The notes beneath the pieces were generated by a model, which worked only from the letters and a program-made list of their open reading frames with translations, was not told the DNA's origin and did not search any database. Shown here piece by piece: positions 17,540 to 25,353 of a stretch of 64,000 nucleotides of DNA. Location: positions 2,542,001 through 2,606,000 of the forward strand of contig NZ_CP025429.1 in assembly GCF_002848345.1 (NCBI RefSeq), read 5' to 3'. The stretch is from Chromobacterium sp. ATCC 53434. Lineage in GTDB: Bacteria; Pseudomonadota; Gammaproteobacteria; Burkholderiales; Chromobacteriaceae. The translations under genes were made by a program, and so were the position numbers. The number at the start of each line of letters is the position of its first letter. Position 1 is the first letter of the stretch.

Positions 17540-18454
17540 ATGAACCGGTCCAGGCTCGATGGCGGTCAGTTCATCAATCTGCATACTTTCTTCACCGCGG
17601 CCCGCTACCTGAGCTTCTCCCGCGCCGCCGACGAACTGTGTCTGACCCCCAGCGCGGTCAGCCACCGCATCGCCAGGCTGGAGCGCTCGCTGGGCCTGCG
17701 GCTGTTCCTGCGGCTGACGCGGCAGGTCCGCCTGACCCCGGATGGCGAACGGCTCTTCGCCGCGCTGGCGCGCGGCATGGACGAACTGGAAACGGCCTTG
17801 CAGCCGGACGCCGACGAGCGCCCCGCCGGCCGCCTCGCCCTGCACGTCCATCCGTCGATACTCCAGTGCTGGCTGATTCCCCGGCTGGCCGGCTTCGCCG
17901 AGCTCTGCCCGCAGGTGGAGCTGGACATCCGCGCCGGCAACGGCGACGCCAATTTCCGCAGCGGACGGGCCGATCTGGCGCTGTATTACGCCGACGGCCA
18001 TTTTCCCGGTCTGAGCAGCCACAAGCTGATGAGCGAGGAGATGGCCCCGGTGTGCAGCCCGGACTACGCCGAACGCCATCGGCTGCGCGACGGGCCGGCG
18101 CAACTGCGCGATTGCTCGCTGCTGCACGACTCCCGCGCCTGGTACCACGCCGCCCACAACGCCGAATGGACGCAGTGGGCCCGTCACCAGGGCTGTGAAG
18201 TGGACCTGCCCTCGCGCAGCCTGTCCTTCGACCGTTCCGACCTGTGCCTGAGCGCCGCGGCCAGCGGCGCCGGCGTCGCCATCGGCCGCCGTCATCTGGC
18301 GCAGCAGCTGATAGACGAGGGGCGGCTGGTGCTGCCGCTAAGCGGCTTCCTGTCGGTCGGCCATTACGGCTACTATCTGGTCCACCCTCCCGGCCCGCAA
18401 CCGGCGCGGCTGCGCGCCTTCGTCGACTGGCTGCTGCTGCAGGCCGCCGCCTGA
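17540..18454 (+). CDS. dsdC: LysR-type regulator of D-serine catabolism (DsdC-like)
   Basis: 304 residues. The N-terminal helix-turn-helix 'LSFSRAADELCLTPSAVSHRIARLE' (about 27-52) is of the LysR/GcvA type, followed by a substrate-binding domain. Adjacency to dsdA and the overall pattern (MNRSRLDGGQFINLHTFFTA at the N-terminus) support DsdC, the D-serine-responsive activator. In E. coli dsdC is divergent from dsdXA; here it lies downstream of dsdA on the same strand with an 11-bp gap, so it would be co-transcribed with its target. Confidence 0.88.
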   Translation: MNRSRLDGGQFINLHTFFTAARYLSFSRAADELCLTPSAVSHRIARLERSLGLRLFLRLTRQVRLTPDGERLFAALARGMDELETALQPDADERPAGRLALHVHPSILQCWLIPRLAGFAELCPQVELDIRAGNGDANFRSGRADLALYYADGHFPGLSSHKLMSEEMAPVCSPDYAERHRLRDGPAQLRDCSLLHDSRAWYHAAHNAEWTQWARHQGCEVDLPSRSLSFDRSDLCLSAAASGAGVAIGRRHLAQQLIDEGRLVLPLSGFLSVGHYGYYLVHPPGPQPARLRAFVDWLLLQAAA

Positions 18455-18565
18455 TGAGCGGGCATCCGCCAGAGATTGCCCGACAAATACCAATAGCATA
18501 ATATGGCAGCCTAAGCGCTGGCCATTCCCCGCCTGCGCTCCGATTTCACAACAGGAGCATCCGCG

Positions 18566-19429
18566 ATGAAAACCCCTATCCTGATCCTGGCCGCCGCCAT
18601 GCTGGCCGGCGCCGGCCACGCCGCCATGGCCGCCGGATCGAAACCCCCGACGCGCGCCGTCGCGCCGGCGCCGATGTCCTACGGCCAGACCCAATGGATC
18701 ATGCTGGGCTCGCCGGTCCCCGACGGCTGGGTCATCACCCGCAGCACCGGCACGATGAACGAGATCACCGATGTCCGCGGCGCCAGCTACGCCCAACGGG
18801 TCACCGCGATGCTGGGTTCGCCGATTCCGGAAAACTGGATCATCGTCCGCGCCAACGGCAATTCCAATGACATCATCTACGTCAAGGGCGCTTCGCTCGA
18901 CACCGAATACACCGCGATGCTCGGCTCTCCGATCCCGGACGGCTGGATCGTCGTTCGCGCCAATGGCAACACCAATGTGCTGCACTACGTCACCGGCTCC
19001 AGCTACGGCCGCCGGATGACCGCGATCCTGGGTTCGCCGATCCCGGAAAACTGGATCATCGTCCGCGCCAATGGCAACGCCAACGACATTATCTACGTCA
19101 AGGGCGCCTCGCTCGACGCCGAATACACCGCGATGCTCGGCTCCCCGATCCCGGACGGCTGGGTCATCGTCCGCGCCAACGGCAACAGCAATGTGCTGCA
19201 CTACGTCACCGGTTCCAGCTACGGCCGCCGGATGACCGTGATGCTGGGCTCGCCGCTGCCGGCCGACTGGGTGGAAGTGCGCGCCAACGGCACCAGCAAC
19301 GACATCTACTACACGAAGGGCGCGCCGGTCGGCACCGAGCTCCAGGTGATGCTGGGCTCGCCCATCCCCGCCGGCTGGGTGGTGGTGCGCGGCGGCGGCA
19401 ACACCAATGTCATCAAGCGCCTGAGCTAA
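18566..19429 (+). CDS. Secreted protein made of seven 36-residue repeats
   Basis: 287 residues. Signal peptide of about 22 residues (MKTPILILAAAMLAGAGHAA...), a Pro/Ala linker to residue 45, then tandem 36-residue units from residue 46 to the end, the last unit truncated. Each unit has a core MLGSPIPxxWxxVRANGNxN, followed by either DIIYVKGASLDxEYTA or VLHYVTGSSYGRRMTA. Units 2-5 alternate between the two versions, giving a 72-residue super-repeat. No Cys, lipobox or anchor is seen after the signal, so it should be periplasmic or extracellular. I do not recognise the family. AACAGGAG lies upstream of the ATG. Confidence 0.85.
   Translation: MKTPILILAAAMLAGAGHAAMAAGSKPPTRAVAPAPMSYGQTQWIMLGSPVPDGWVITRSTGTMNEITDVRGASYAQRVTAMLGSPIPENWIIVRANGNSNDIIYVKGASLDTEYTAMLGSPIPDGWIVVRANGNTNVLHYVTGSSYGRRMTAILGSPIPENWIIVRANGNANDIIYVKGASLDAEYTAMLGSPIPDGWVIVRANGNSNVLHYVTGSSYGRRMTVMLGSPLPADWVEVRANGTSNDIYYTKGAPVGTELQVMLGSPIPAGWVVVRGGGNTNVIKRLS
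18701..19426 (+). repeat. Tandem 108-bp coding repeats with 216-bp higher order
   Basis: Starting at 18701, units of 108 bp begin at 18701, 18809, 18917, 19025, 19133, 19241 and 19349 (partial). Units 2 and 4, and units 3 and 5, are nearly identical in protein and very similar in DNA, while neighbours differ. This points to duplication of a 216-bp pair. It is an in-frame protein repeat, not a CRISPR. Confidence 0.9.
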
Positions 19430-19442
19430 AGCGCGCCTTCCG

Positions 19443-19461
19443 TCCCGCCCGCGGGGCGGGA
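19443..19461 (+). terminator. GC hairpin after the repeat-protein gene
   Basis: TCCCGCCC / GGGCGGGA with a GCG loop, 13 bases after the stop codon. There is no T-run, so it may be a weak terminator or an mRNA 3' stabiliser. Similar CCCGCC/GGCGGG hairpins follow several other genes in the window. Confidence 0.5.
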
Positions 19462-19585
19462 GGCATTCGAAACGCCCCGGCCAAGGAGCGGCTCCGGCCG
19501 CTTCGCCTCGAAATCGACAAGGTTCGCGTCACTCGACGCTCGTGTCGTCGAAAATAATCATTTTCTTAAAGTATCAAAAAATCAA

Positions 19586-19618
19586 CGATGTTAAATTGAC
19601 AATTGTCCTACAACATCG
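19586..19618. promoter_or_regulatory. Nested dyad just upstream of the effector-like gene
   Basis: CGATGTT (19586-19592) and AACATCG (19612-19618) are exact inverted copies. Nearly centred between them is the 10-bp perfect palindrome GACAATTGTC (19598-19607). The structure ends 9 bases before the ATG at 19628 and lies in AT-rich DNA unlike its surroundings. A TTGACA at 19596-19601 is too close to the ATG to be an ordinary -35 box for it. It could be an operator or an RNA hairpin limiting ribosome access. Confidence 0.45.
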
Positions 19619-19627
19619 GAATGCACC

Positions 19628-21034
19628 ATGCTTATCAGGAGCCAATCCCTTCCGCGGATCGCCATGCGGCAGGAACACAACGACACCCAGCGCCCGTCCA
19701 TTTCCTCCAAGCTGGCGCATTCGCTGGAACGCGTCGCCCAAAGCCCGACACCGGCAGCCGGCAGCAGCGGGAAAACAAGCCACCGCCCCTCGATTCAGAC
19801 AGGCATTTTCAATGCCGGGCGCGTGCCCGCCAACGGCAATGCCGCCATCGCCGCGACCGCTTCCGCCGGCCAGACGCCGCGCAATCACCCGATCGAGATC
19901 AAGATCAATCCGCAGTGGGCCGACAAGCAGACACGGGCGGCGTGCAAATACGCCCCCGTCATCATCGGCAAAGGCCAGGACGCGGAGGCGATGAAAAGCA
20001 TGCGTTCGGTGGAGGAAAATCGCATCGCGACATGCCGGCAGCTGGCCATCGCCGATCGGCCTTCGGATCGATGCGGCTGGATTTCCTTCATCAGGCATGA
20101 TCCGTCCAGCGACCTGCGCTTCGGTCCGGAAAACGTCCCCGCCATCGTCATCAGCGGAGGCAGCGCAAACAAGATCGCCCAGGACCTGGGCAAAGACTTC
20201 AGCCTCGCCTGGCATCCGATGAATATGCGCGGCGAACCCGTTTATCTGCTGGTCCACAAGATGGATTACCGGACTTACGCCTCCGCGCTGAAAGACGCGC
20301 TTGAACAATACCCCAACCTGCACCTTGTCGCCTGGGATGGCGGCCAGCTGACCGGCTTCGGCGCGGCCAGAGCCGCGGCCACCACCCTGGCCGACTCCCT
20401 GCCATACCGGCCGGAAAGAATCCTGATGATGGATCAGGATGTCGTGCAAACCGAAGGCACCAGGCATAGCAGGCCCGACGTTCGCCAAGCCGTGATCGAC
20501 AAACACGGTTCAAGCGGCAAGCCCATCATAGGCTATGGCGTCGGCTACCCGACCCGGCAGGATGTCCCCAAACCGTTCGCCGCCACCGCCAAGCCGGATC
20601 CGCAGGACTTCAACTCCCCCGCCCAGCAGTTTGTGTCGATTCAGGCGCCATTCCGGGAACGCCGGGGCGACGGCATCTATCCGGCCCACATGGTGGCGGG
20701 CGGCGAAGACATGCTGATGGGACTGCAGCTGGGCCTCGCCGACAATGGCAGCAACACGGCGATACTCGACGACAGAATCGTCAAGAAAGAGTTGAAAGGA
20801 CCAGTGGACCAGCCGAATGCCTACTGGAACAAGGCGCGCGTCGACACCCTGGAGGCGCTGTTCGAATCCGAGAAAGGCACCAGGGTTCTTTTCGAAGGCC
20901 AAGACATGACGCTGGATCAGCTGATGAAGCTGTTTGTACAGAGACAGTGGCTGGCGTCGCATCCCAGCGCCGACTCATACAATGCCGCGGCCTGCGTTAT
21001 CGAGCGCATCATCTTGAGGCTGAACAAGCAGTAA
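19628..21034 (+). CDS. Candidate secreted effector with GT-A glycosyltransferase-like core
   Basis: 468 residues. The first 90 residues are polar and Ser/Gln/Ala/Thr-rich with no hydrophobic signal (MLIRSQSLPRIAMRQEHNDT...), as in many type III effectors. The central part has 'VAWDGGQLTGFGAARAAATT' followed by ERILMMDQDVV, with Asp269 and Asp271 forming a DxD-like metal/nucleotide-sugar site. This order (Arg-containing helix, then strand and DxD) is that of GT-A folds. A late 'GGEDMLMGLQLGL' could supply the acceptor-side acid. No close family is recognised, and secretion and enzyme activity are inferences. The upstream DNA is unusually AT-rich, suggesting transfer. The start could also be Met13 (19664). 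Confidence 0.55.
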   Translation: MLIRSQSLPRIAMRQEHNDTQRPSISSKLAHSLERVAQSPTPAAGSSGKTSHRPSIQTGIFNAGRVPANGNAAIAATASAGQTPRNHPIEIKINPQWADKQTRAACKYAPVIIGKGQDAEAMKSMRSVEENRIATCRQLAIADRPSDRCGWISFIRHDPSSDLRFGPENVPAIVISGGSANKIAQDLGKDFSLAWHPMNMRGEPVYLLVHKMDYRTYASALKDALEQYPNLHLVAWDGGQLTGFGAARAAATTLADSLPYRPERILMMDQDVVQTEGTRHSRPDVRQAVIDKHGSSGKPIIGYGVGYPTRQDVPKPFAATAKPDPQDFNSPAQQFVSIQAPFRERRGDGIYPAHMVAGGEDMLMGLQLGLADNGSNTAILDDRIVKKELKGPVDQPNAYWNKARVDTLEALFESEKGTRVLFEGQDMTLDQLMKLFVQRQWLASHPSADSYNAAACVIERIILRLNKQ

Positions 21035-21112
21035 ACCGCTTGTCGGCGGGTCGGGGGCGCGTCGCGATGACGCCCCCGCCGCAGCGAGCCGCCGCCATCC
21101 GCGACGGCTCGC

Positions 21113-23521
21113 TCACACATCGCGGAAAAACCGCACCCGCTGGCTGCCCGCCATCGTCAGCGCGTCGGCGATGGCTGTCCTGGCCCCGTCGCCGACCGCC
21201 CAGTGCGTGATGCCGTAGCGCTTGGCGGACGCCGGACTCAGACGGACGCGCGCGCCCTTGTTGAAATGATAGGCATCGCCAGGATCGGTCAGCCGGACAG
21301 AAAAATCCGGATTCTGCTCGCCGATGAAGCGCAGGGAAACCAGGCCCGGCAACGGCGGCACCAGCTCGAAAGTCACCGGGACCGCGTCCTGCCATCCGTT
21401 CAGGCACACGCGCACCACGGTATCGCCGTCCATCGAGAAGTCCAGGTAGCAGGACATCTTGTGTTCGTCCTGGCGGCCGGCGACGCGCTGACCGTTGATT
21501 TCCCAGTGATCGAACAATTTGAACAAATTGGGAAACTCCAGCGATATCCTCTGGCCCCTGGCCGCGCCGTGAAGCCGCTCGTTGCCGGGCTCCTCATCGA
21601 AATACGACAGGCATTTCGAATCGACGGGAATTCGCTCTATCTTCAGCTTGCACTCCCGCCGCCTCAACCGCGCTTCCAGCTCGCGCGGTCCGGTCGATGT
21701 CAGTTCGAATTGATGGATGCCGCCTCCCCAGGCCTTGGCGACGCCATCCTCCCGCCACTCCGTCACCTCGGTCGCCGCCACTTGCCGCAGCGAAAAAGCC
21801 GCCATCGATTTCGAGTGGCCGGCCGCCACCAGATACCGCCCCGGCAAGCTGGGACCGGGCTTTGGAAGCAGATTGATCGCGCCGGCCGGCAGGCATTGCG
21901 GGGCCGCCACGATATCGGCCCGGATATCGAAATAGATGTCCAGAGTATGCGATTCATCCATGGTCAGCGCGATGGGCCATTCCGCCGTGTGCCGCTGCGC
22001 GCCGACGACGGCCACGCCGTCGACCTTCCAGTGGTCCAGCCGCACGCCTTCCCGCGGCGCGACGATCACAGTGACCGTGCCGTGCCGCGGCAGATGGCTC
22101 AGCCCGCGCGGGATCACGGCGGCCGCCTCCGCCTCGTCCACTCCTTTCAGCTCCACCATGGCGCCATCCTGATCGACGATACCCCAGACGGCCACCTTCA
22201 GCGTCGCCACCTGATCGGACGAAGACTTCAGCCCGCCGGTCTTGTAACGGCTGAGTTCCTGCGCGCTCCACCGCAAGAAGGGCGCCGCGCTGGCGGCATT
22301 GGGCAGGCCCGGCGCGATGCCGGTCGGCTGGCCCTGCCAGGTCTGCTCGTGGTCCGAATACATCGGCAGCGCCCTGGCCCCGTCATCGGCGTCGCTCGAA
22401 TAGGCCATGACGGTGAAGAAAGACTTGTCGGGCGGAATATAGCCCCTGGCATAGCCATACAACTGGTCGCTGACGTCGCCCGATTCCATCTCCTCGTGCT
22501 CGGAATGCCTGGCGCCCAGCAGATGCCCCAGCTCATGGGCCAATGCATGGTCCGGCGACAACATGTTCCAGGGCTTGCCGCTGGGCCGCGTCACTTGCAG
22601 CGCCAGCGCCAGCACGCGCTGGTGGAAGGCGACGCCGGCGGCGTTCGGCGGCGCCGGTATGTCGCCGGCCTTGCCGACCACCACGCCGAGACCGCTCGGA
22701 GACAAAGTGCCGTGCACCGCCAGCAGGACGACGATATCGGTCTTGCCTTCGGCCAGGTGCGCGAGCAACTCGGCATGCAGGCTCCCCTTGTCGTCCAGCG
22801 CTTCGCCCAACAAGCCCTGCGTATCGATGTTTTTTGGCTCGCCGGCGAACGGCCGCGCCTCGATATGGACGCGCGCCGGCATCCTGCTGTTGGCGAAGAC
22901 GGTATTGGTGTCGTCCTGGACCAGCAGCATCGCCAGCTCGATTTCCGCCTGGCCTATCTTCAGCTGCGCTTTCGCCGCGGCCGCCGGATAGAACGCGCAT
23001 ATCGAGATCAGCGCCGGCTCCTCGGCCGCGACGAAACGGACCCGACGGCCCGAGTCGGCGTCGAGCACGCCGGCCTCCCCGGACCGAACCGGCCGCTGCG
23101 CGACCGTATCGCAATGCAGCGGCTCCGGCGGCGGCGACAAGGTCACCCGGACCTGCGCGTCCCCGGCCGGATGGATCAGGTAATGCCGGCCATCGACGAC
23201 GACCTTGCCGGCCAGCATCGCCCCCTGCTCTTCCCGCACGGAAAAGGCCAGGCAGGCCGACAGGTCCCGACCGCCAGCCGCCAGGCCGTGCCAGAGGTGA
23301 AGACCGGGCCTCGGCGATTCCGTCCTGTGGCTCAGGCAAACGCCGCCGACACCGGGAAACAGCATCAGTCCGATGCCGCCGGCCTCGCCCCCGCTCCGGG
23401 CCTGCTCAAGCGCCTGCAGCAATACCTGCGCGTCAAAGTCCAGAACCCGTCCCTGCCGCTGCTGATCCAGGTTCGCCGGAGCCTGCGAGGAACAAGCTGG
23501 AAACAAATCCCCAAAAATCAT
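21113..23521 (-). CDS. Metzincin zinc metalloprotease with three InlB-like beta modules
   Basis: 802 residues from the ATG at 23521, chosen because GGGAGG precedes it; the frame is open to 23578. The zinc site HELGHLLGARH (329-339) is a complete HExxHxxGxxH metzincin motif, and VMAYSS about 45 residues later is the Met-turn. Downstream, three segments resemble divergent InlB B-repeat/Listeria-Bacteroides modules: about 478-530 (VRLDHWKVDGVAV), 655-705 (LFDHWEINGQRV) and 757-790 (GITHWAVGDG). Such modules are usually extracellular, yet no Sec signal, Tat motif or lipobox is visible, so export would need another route. It could be a toxin or host-matrix protease. It converges on the glycosyltransferase-like gene. 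Confidence 0.72.
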   Translation of the reverse strand: MIFGDLFPACSSQAPANLDQQRQGRVLDFDAQVLLQALEQARSGGEAGGIGLMLFPGVGGVCLSHRTESPRPGLHLWHGLAAGGRDLSACLAFSVREEQGAMLAGKVVVDGRHYLIHPAGDAQVRVTLSPPPEPLHCDTVAQRPVRSGEAGVLDADSGRRVRFVAAEEPALISICAFYPAAAAKAQLKIGQAEIELAMLLVQDDTNTVFANSRMPARVHIEARPFAGEPKNIDTQGLLGEALDDKGSLHAELLAHLAEGKTDIVVLLAVHGTLSPSGLGVVVGKAGDIPAPPNAAGVAFHQRVLALALQVTRPSGKPWNMLSPDHALAHELGHLLGARHSEHEEMESGDVSDQLYGYARGYIPPDKSFFTVMAYSSDADDGARALPMYSDHEQTWQGQPTGIAPGLPNAASAAPFLRWSAQELSRYKTGGLKSSSDQVATLKVAVWGIVDQDGAMVELKGVDEAEAAAVIPRGLSHLPRHGTVTVIVAPREGVRLDHWKVDGVAVVGAQRHTAEWPIALTMDESHTLDIYFDIRADIVAAPQCLPAGAINLLPKPGPSLPGRYLVAAGHSKSMAAFSLRQVAATEVTEWREDGVAKAWGGGIHQFELTSTGPRELEARLRRRECKLKIERIPVDSKCLSYFDEEPGNERLHGAARGQRISLEFPNLFKLFDHWEINGQRVAGRQDEHKMSCYLDFSMDGDTVVRVCLNGWQDAVPVTFELVPPLPGLVSLRFIGEQNPDFSVRLTDPGDAYHFNKGARVRLSPASAKRYGITHWAVGDGARTAIADALTMAGSQRVRFFRDV

Positions 23522-23708
23522 GGCGCCTCCCATCCTGTGGCCATGTCCGCGCGCGGCGGGCCATCTCGGCCGTTTCAATCGGATGGGGCAATGCTAGCGG
23601 CGGCGGGACGGCGATGAGCCGCCGGCCGCGTTTATTCAGAACGCTCCCAAACAGTCGGGACCGCGCCTGCCAGACCGGCGCCCGGCCCATCGCGGCCCGG
23701 CGCCGCTA

Positions 23709-24830
23709 TTAATCCGGCAGTAATAATCCGTACAGATTGTATACTTCCGGCATGGAAAAAATCGATGTGCGCAAGCTTGAACTGGCCGCCCGTGAGCAGC
23801 TGAGGCGTACCGCTATCCGGATGTACAAGCGAGGCCGGTCTCAAGCCAGTATTGCCGAAGAACTCGGGCTGCGCCGCCCCACCATTTCCGCCTGGGTGGT
23901 GCGTGAGGCAGCACTAGGTGCGCAGGGATTCAAAGAACAGAAGCGCGGTCGCGCCGAAGGCACCGGCCGTCGGCTGACCGAGGCGCAGGAAGCCCGGATC
24001 AAGCAGGACATCGTGGATCGCACGCCAGACCAGATGAAGCTGAGGTTTGCCCTGTGGAGTGCTCAGGCGGTCAAGGCTGTAATCAAGCAGATGTTTCTGA
24101 TCGATCTGCCGATCCGTACTGTCCGTCTGTACTTGGCCCGCTGGGGCTTTACGCCGCAGCGCCCGCTCAAACGCGCTTATGAGCAGCGACCGGCAGCAGT
24201 CGAGAAATGGCTCAAGGAGGAATACCCGGCTATCGTCGCGCGTGCCAAAGCGGAAATGGCTGAAATCAGCTGGGGCGACGAATCGGCGGTGTCGAGTGTT
24301 GAGCACTTTCCGCGTGGCTACGCCCCAAAAGGCCAAACCCCAGTTCTGGTGTTATCCCAATCGAAAAGAGCGCGCATCAACTTGATTTCGGCCATTACCA
24401 ACCAAGGCAAGATGCGCTTCATGCTGTACCGGGAGACCTTGACGGCCCGGGTGCTGATCAAGTTTCTGATGCGGCTGATCCGTGATGCTGGCGGCAAGAA
24501 GGTGTTCTTGATCCTCGACAACTTGCGCGTGCATCACAGCAAGCTGGTGCAAGCATGGTTGGAGGAGGAAGAGAACAAGAAGGCGATTGAGTTGTTCTTC
24601 CTGCCCAGCTACTCACCGGAACTGAACCCGGATGAATACTTGAACGGCGACCTGAAGGCCAGAATGAGCGCAGGTGAGCCGGTTCGATCAGACGGTCAAC
24701 TTCAAGGGAAAGTGCTGTCCCATTTACGCTCATTGCAGAAGCAGCCGGCCAGAATCCGGTCGTACTTCCGGCATGAAAAAATCCGCTACGCGGCATGAGC
24801 TTTCTGTACGGTATTTGACTGCCGGATTAA
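23709..24830 (+). mobile_element. IS630-family insertion sequence, 1122 bp, apparently intact
   Basis: The ends begin TTAATCCGGCAGT in both orientations. Over 27 bp (23709-23735 against the complement of 24804-24830) only four positions differ. The element is flanked by TA at 23707-23708 and 24831-24832, the TA duplication expected of IS630/Tc1-mariner elements. A 13-bp direct repeat, TACTTCCGGCATG, occurs near both ends (23742-23754 and 24763-24775). It is inserted between the metalloprotease and a small secreted-protein gene, probably in their intergenic region. Confidence 0.9.
23752..24798 (+). CDS. IS630-family transposase
   Basis: About 348 residues from the ATG at 23752; a TTG at 23737 is also possible. 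The N-terminal helix-turn-helix 'RGRSQASIAEELGLRRPTIS' is followed by a DDE domain: first Asp in EISWGDESAV, second in FLILDNLRVHH, and Glu in SPELNPDEYLNGDLK. The reading frame is unbroken and fills the element, so transposition is plausible. Lower GC and different codon use from neighbouring genes fit a mobile origin. Confidence 0.95.
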   Translation: MEKIDVRKLELAAREQLRRTAIRMYKRGRSQASIAEELGLRRPTISAWVVREAALGAQGFKEQKRGRAEGTGRRLTEAQEARIKQDIVDRTPDQMKLRFALWSAQAVKAVIKQMFLIDLPIRTVRLYLARWGFTPQRPLKRAYEQRPAAVEKWLKEEYPAIVARAKAEMAEISWGDESAVSSVEHFPRGYAPKGQTPVLVLSQSKRARINLISAITNQGKMRFMLYRETLTARVLIKFLMRLIRDAGGKKVFLILDNLRVHHSKLVQAWLEEEENKKAIELFFLPSYSPELNPDEYLNGDLKARMSAGEPVRSDGQLQGKVLSHLRSLQKQPARIRSYFRHEKIRYAA

Positions 24831-24911
24831 TAAGTAATAAACATTATTGCCAATCACCTGTCGAATTGCATACAACTCAATGCATTCGCACCCTCGACGA
24901 TTGGATAAGCT

Positions 24912-25325
24912 ATGAAAGGATGTCTTTTCGCGGCGCTGGCCGTCCTCTCGACCATCGGCGCCTCTACGCCGGCCCTCGCCGACGGGATCGGAGATCAACT
25001 GGCCGACTCGGTCTGCCTGTCCCTGAGCACGCCGGCGCTGCCGCCAGCCTACGTGGCCGGCAACGATGTCGACATCAGCAAACCCGGCCTGGCCGACGCT
25101 GGACTGGTCTTCGAGGAGCACGGCAAGAAATGGTATCGCTGGACCAAGCTGCCGGAAGCCGGGCCGACAGCGGCGACAACCCATGTCTACGCCCTGTGCC
25201 AGGTGTATGCGCAGACGGAGCGGCCGTCTCCGACCACGCCGCCGTCCATCGCCTTCGTGCTCCGGGCCGACAAGGCCGTCGGGCCGGGCACGGCCAACTG
25301 GTTCGCCTATATCAGAAATCCATGA
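24912..25325 (+). CDS. Small secreted protein of unknown function
   Basis: 137 residues with a clear signal peptide MKGCLFAALAVLSTIGASTP cleaved after ALA (about residue 24). The mature part of about 113 residues has two Cys (CLSLS and ALCQVY) that could form a disulfide. I do not recognise the family. It is placed after the IS630 element, and its promoter region may have been altered by the insertion. It converges on the efflux channel gene. Confidence 0.65.
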   Translation: MKGCLFAALAVLSTIGASTPALADGIGDQLADSVCLSLSTPALPPAYVAGNDVDISKPGLADAGLVFEEHGKKWYRWTKLPEAGPTAATTHVYALCQVYAQTERPSPTTPPSIAFVLRADKAVGPGTANWFAYIRNP

Positions 25326-25328
25326 CCG

Positions 25329-25352
25329 TCCCGCCGCCCGTCCGGGGCGGGA
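25329..25352. terminator. GC hairpin between convergent genes
   Basis: TCCCGCC / GGCGGGA stem with a 10-base loop exactly fills the 28-bp gap between two convergent stop codons. There is no T-run on the plus side. It is one of several similar hairpins in the window. Confidence 0.5.
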
Positions 25353-25353
25353 T

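Noticed and set aside
18701..19426. Regular 108-bp direct repeats considered as a CRISPR or satellite array
   Set aside because: Repeats are contiguous, in frame and conserved at protein level, with no unique spacers of constant size and no cas genes.
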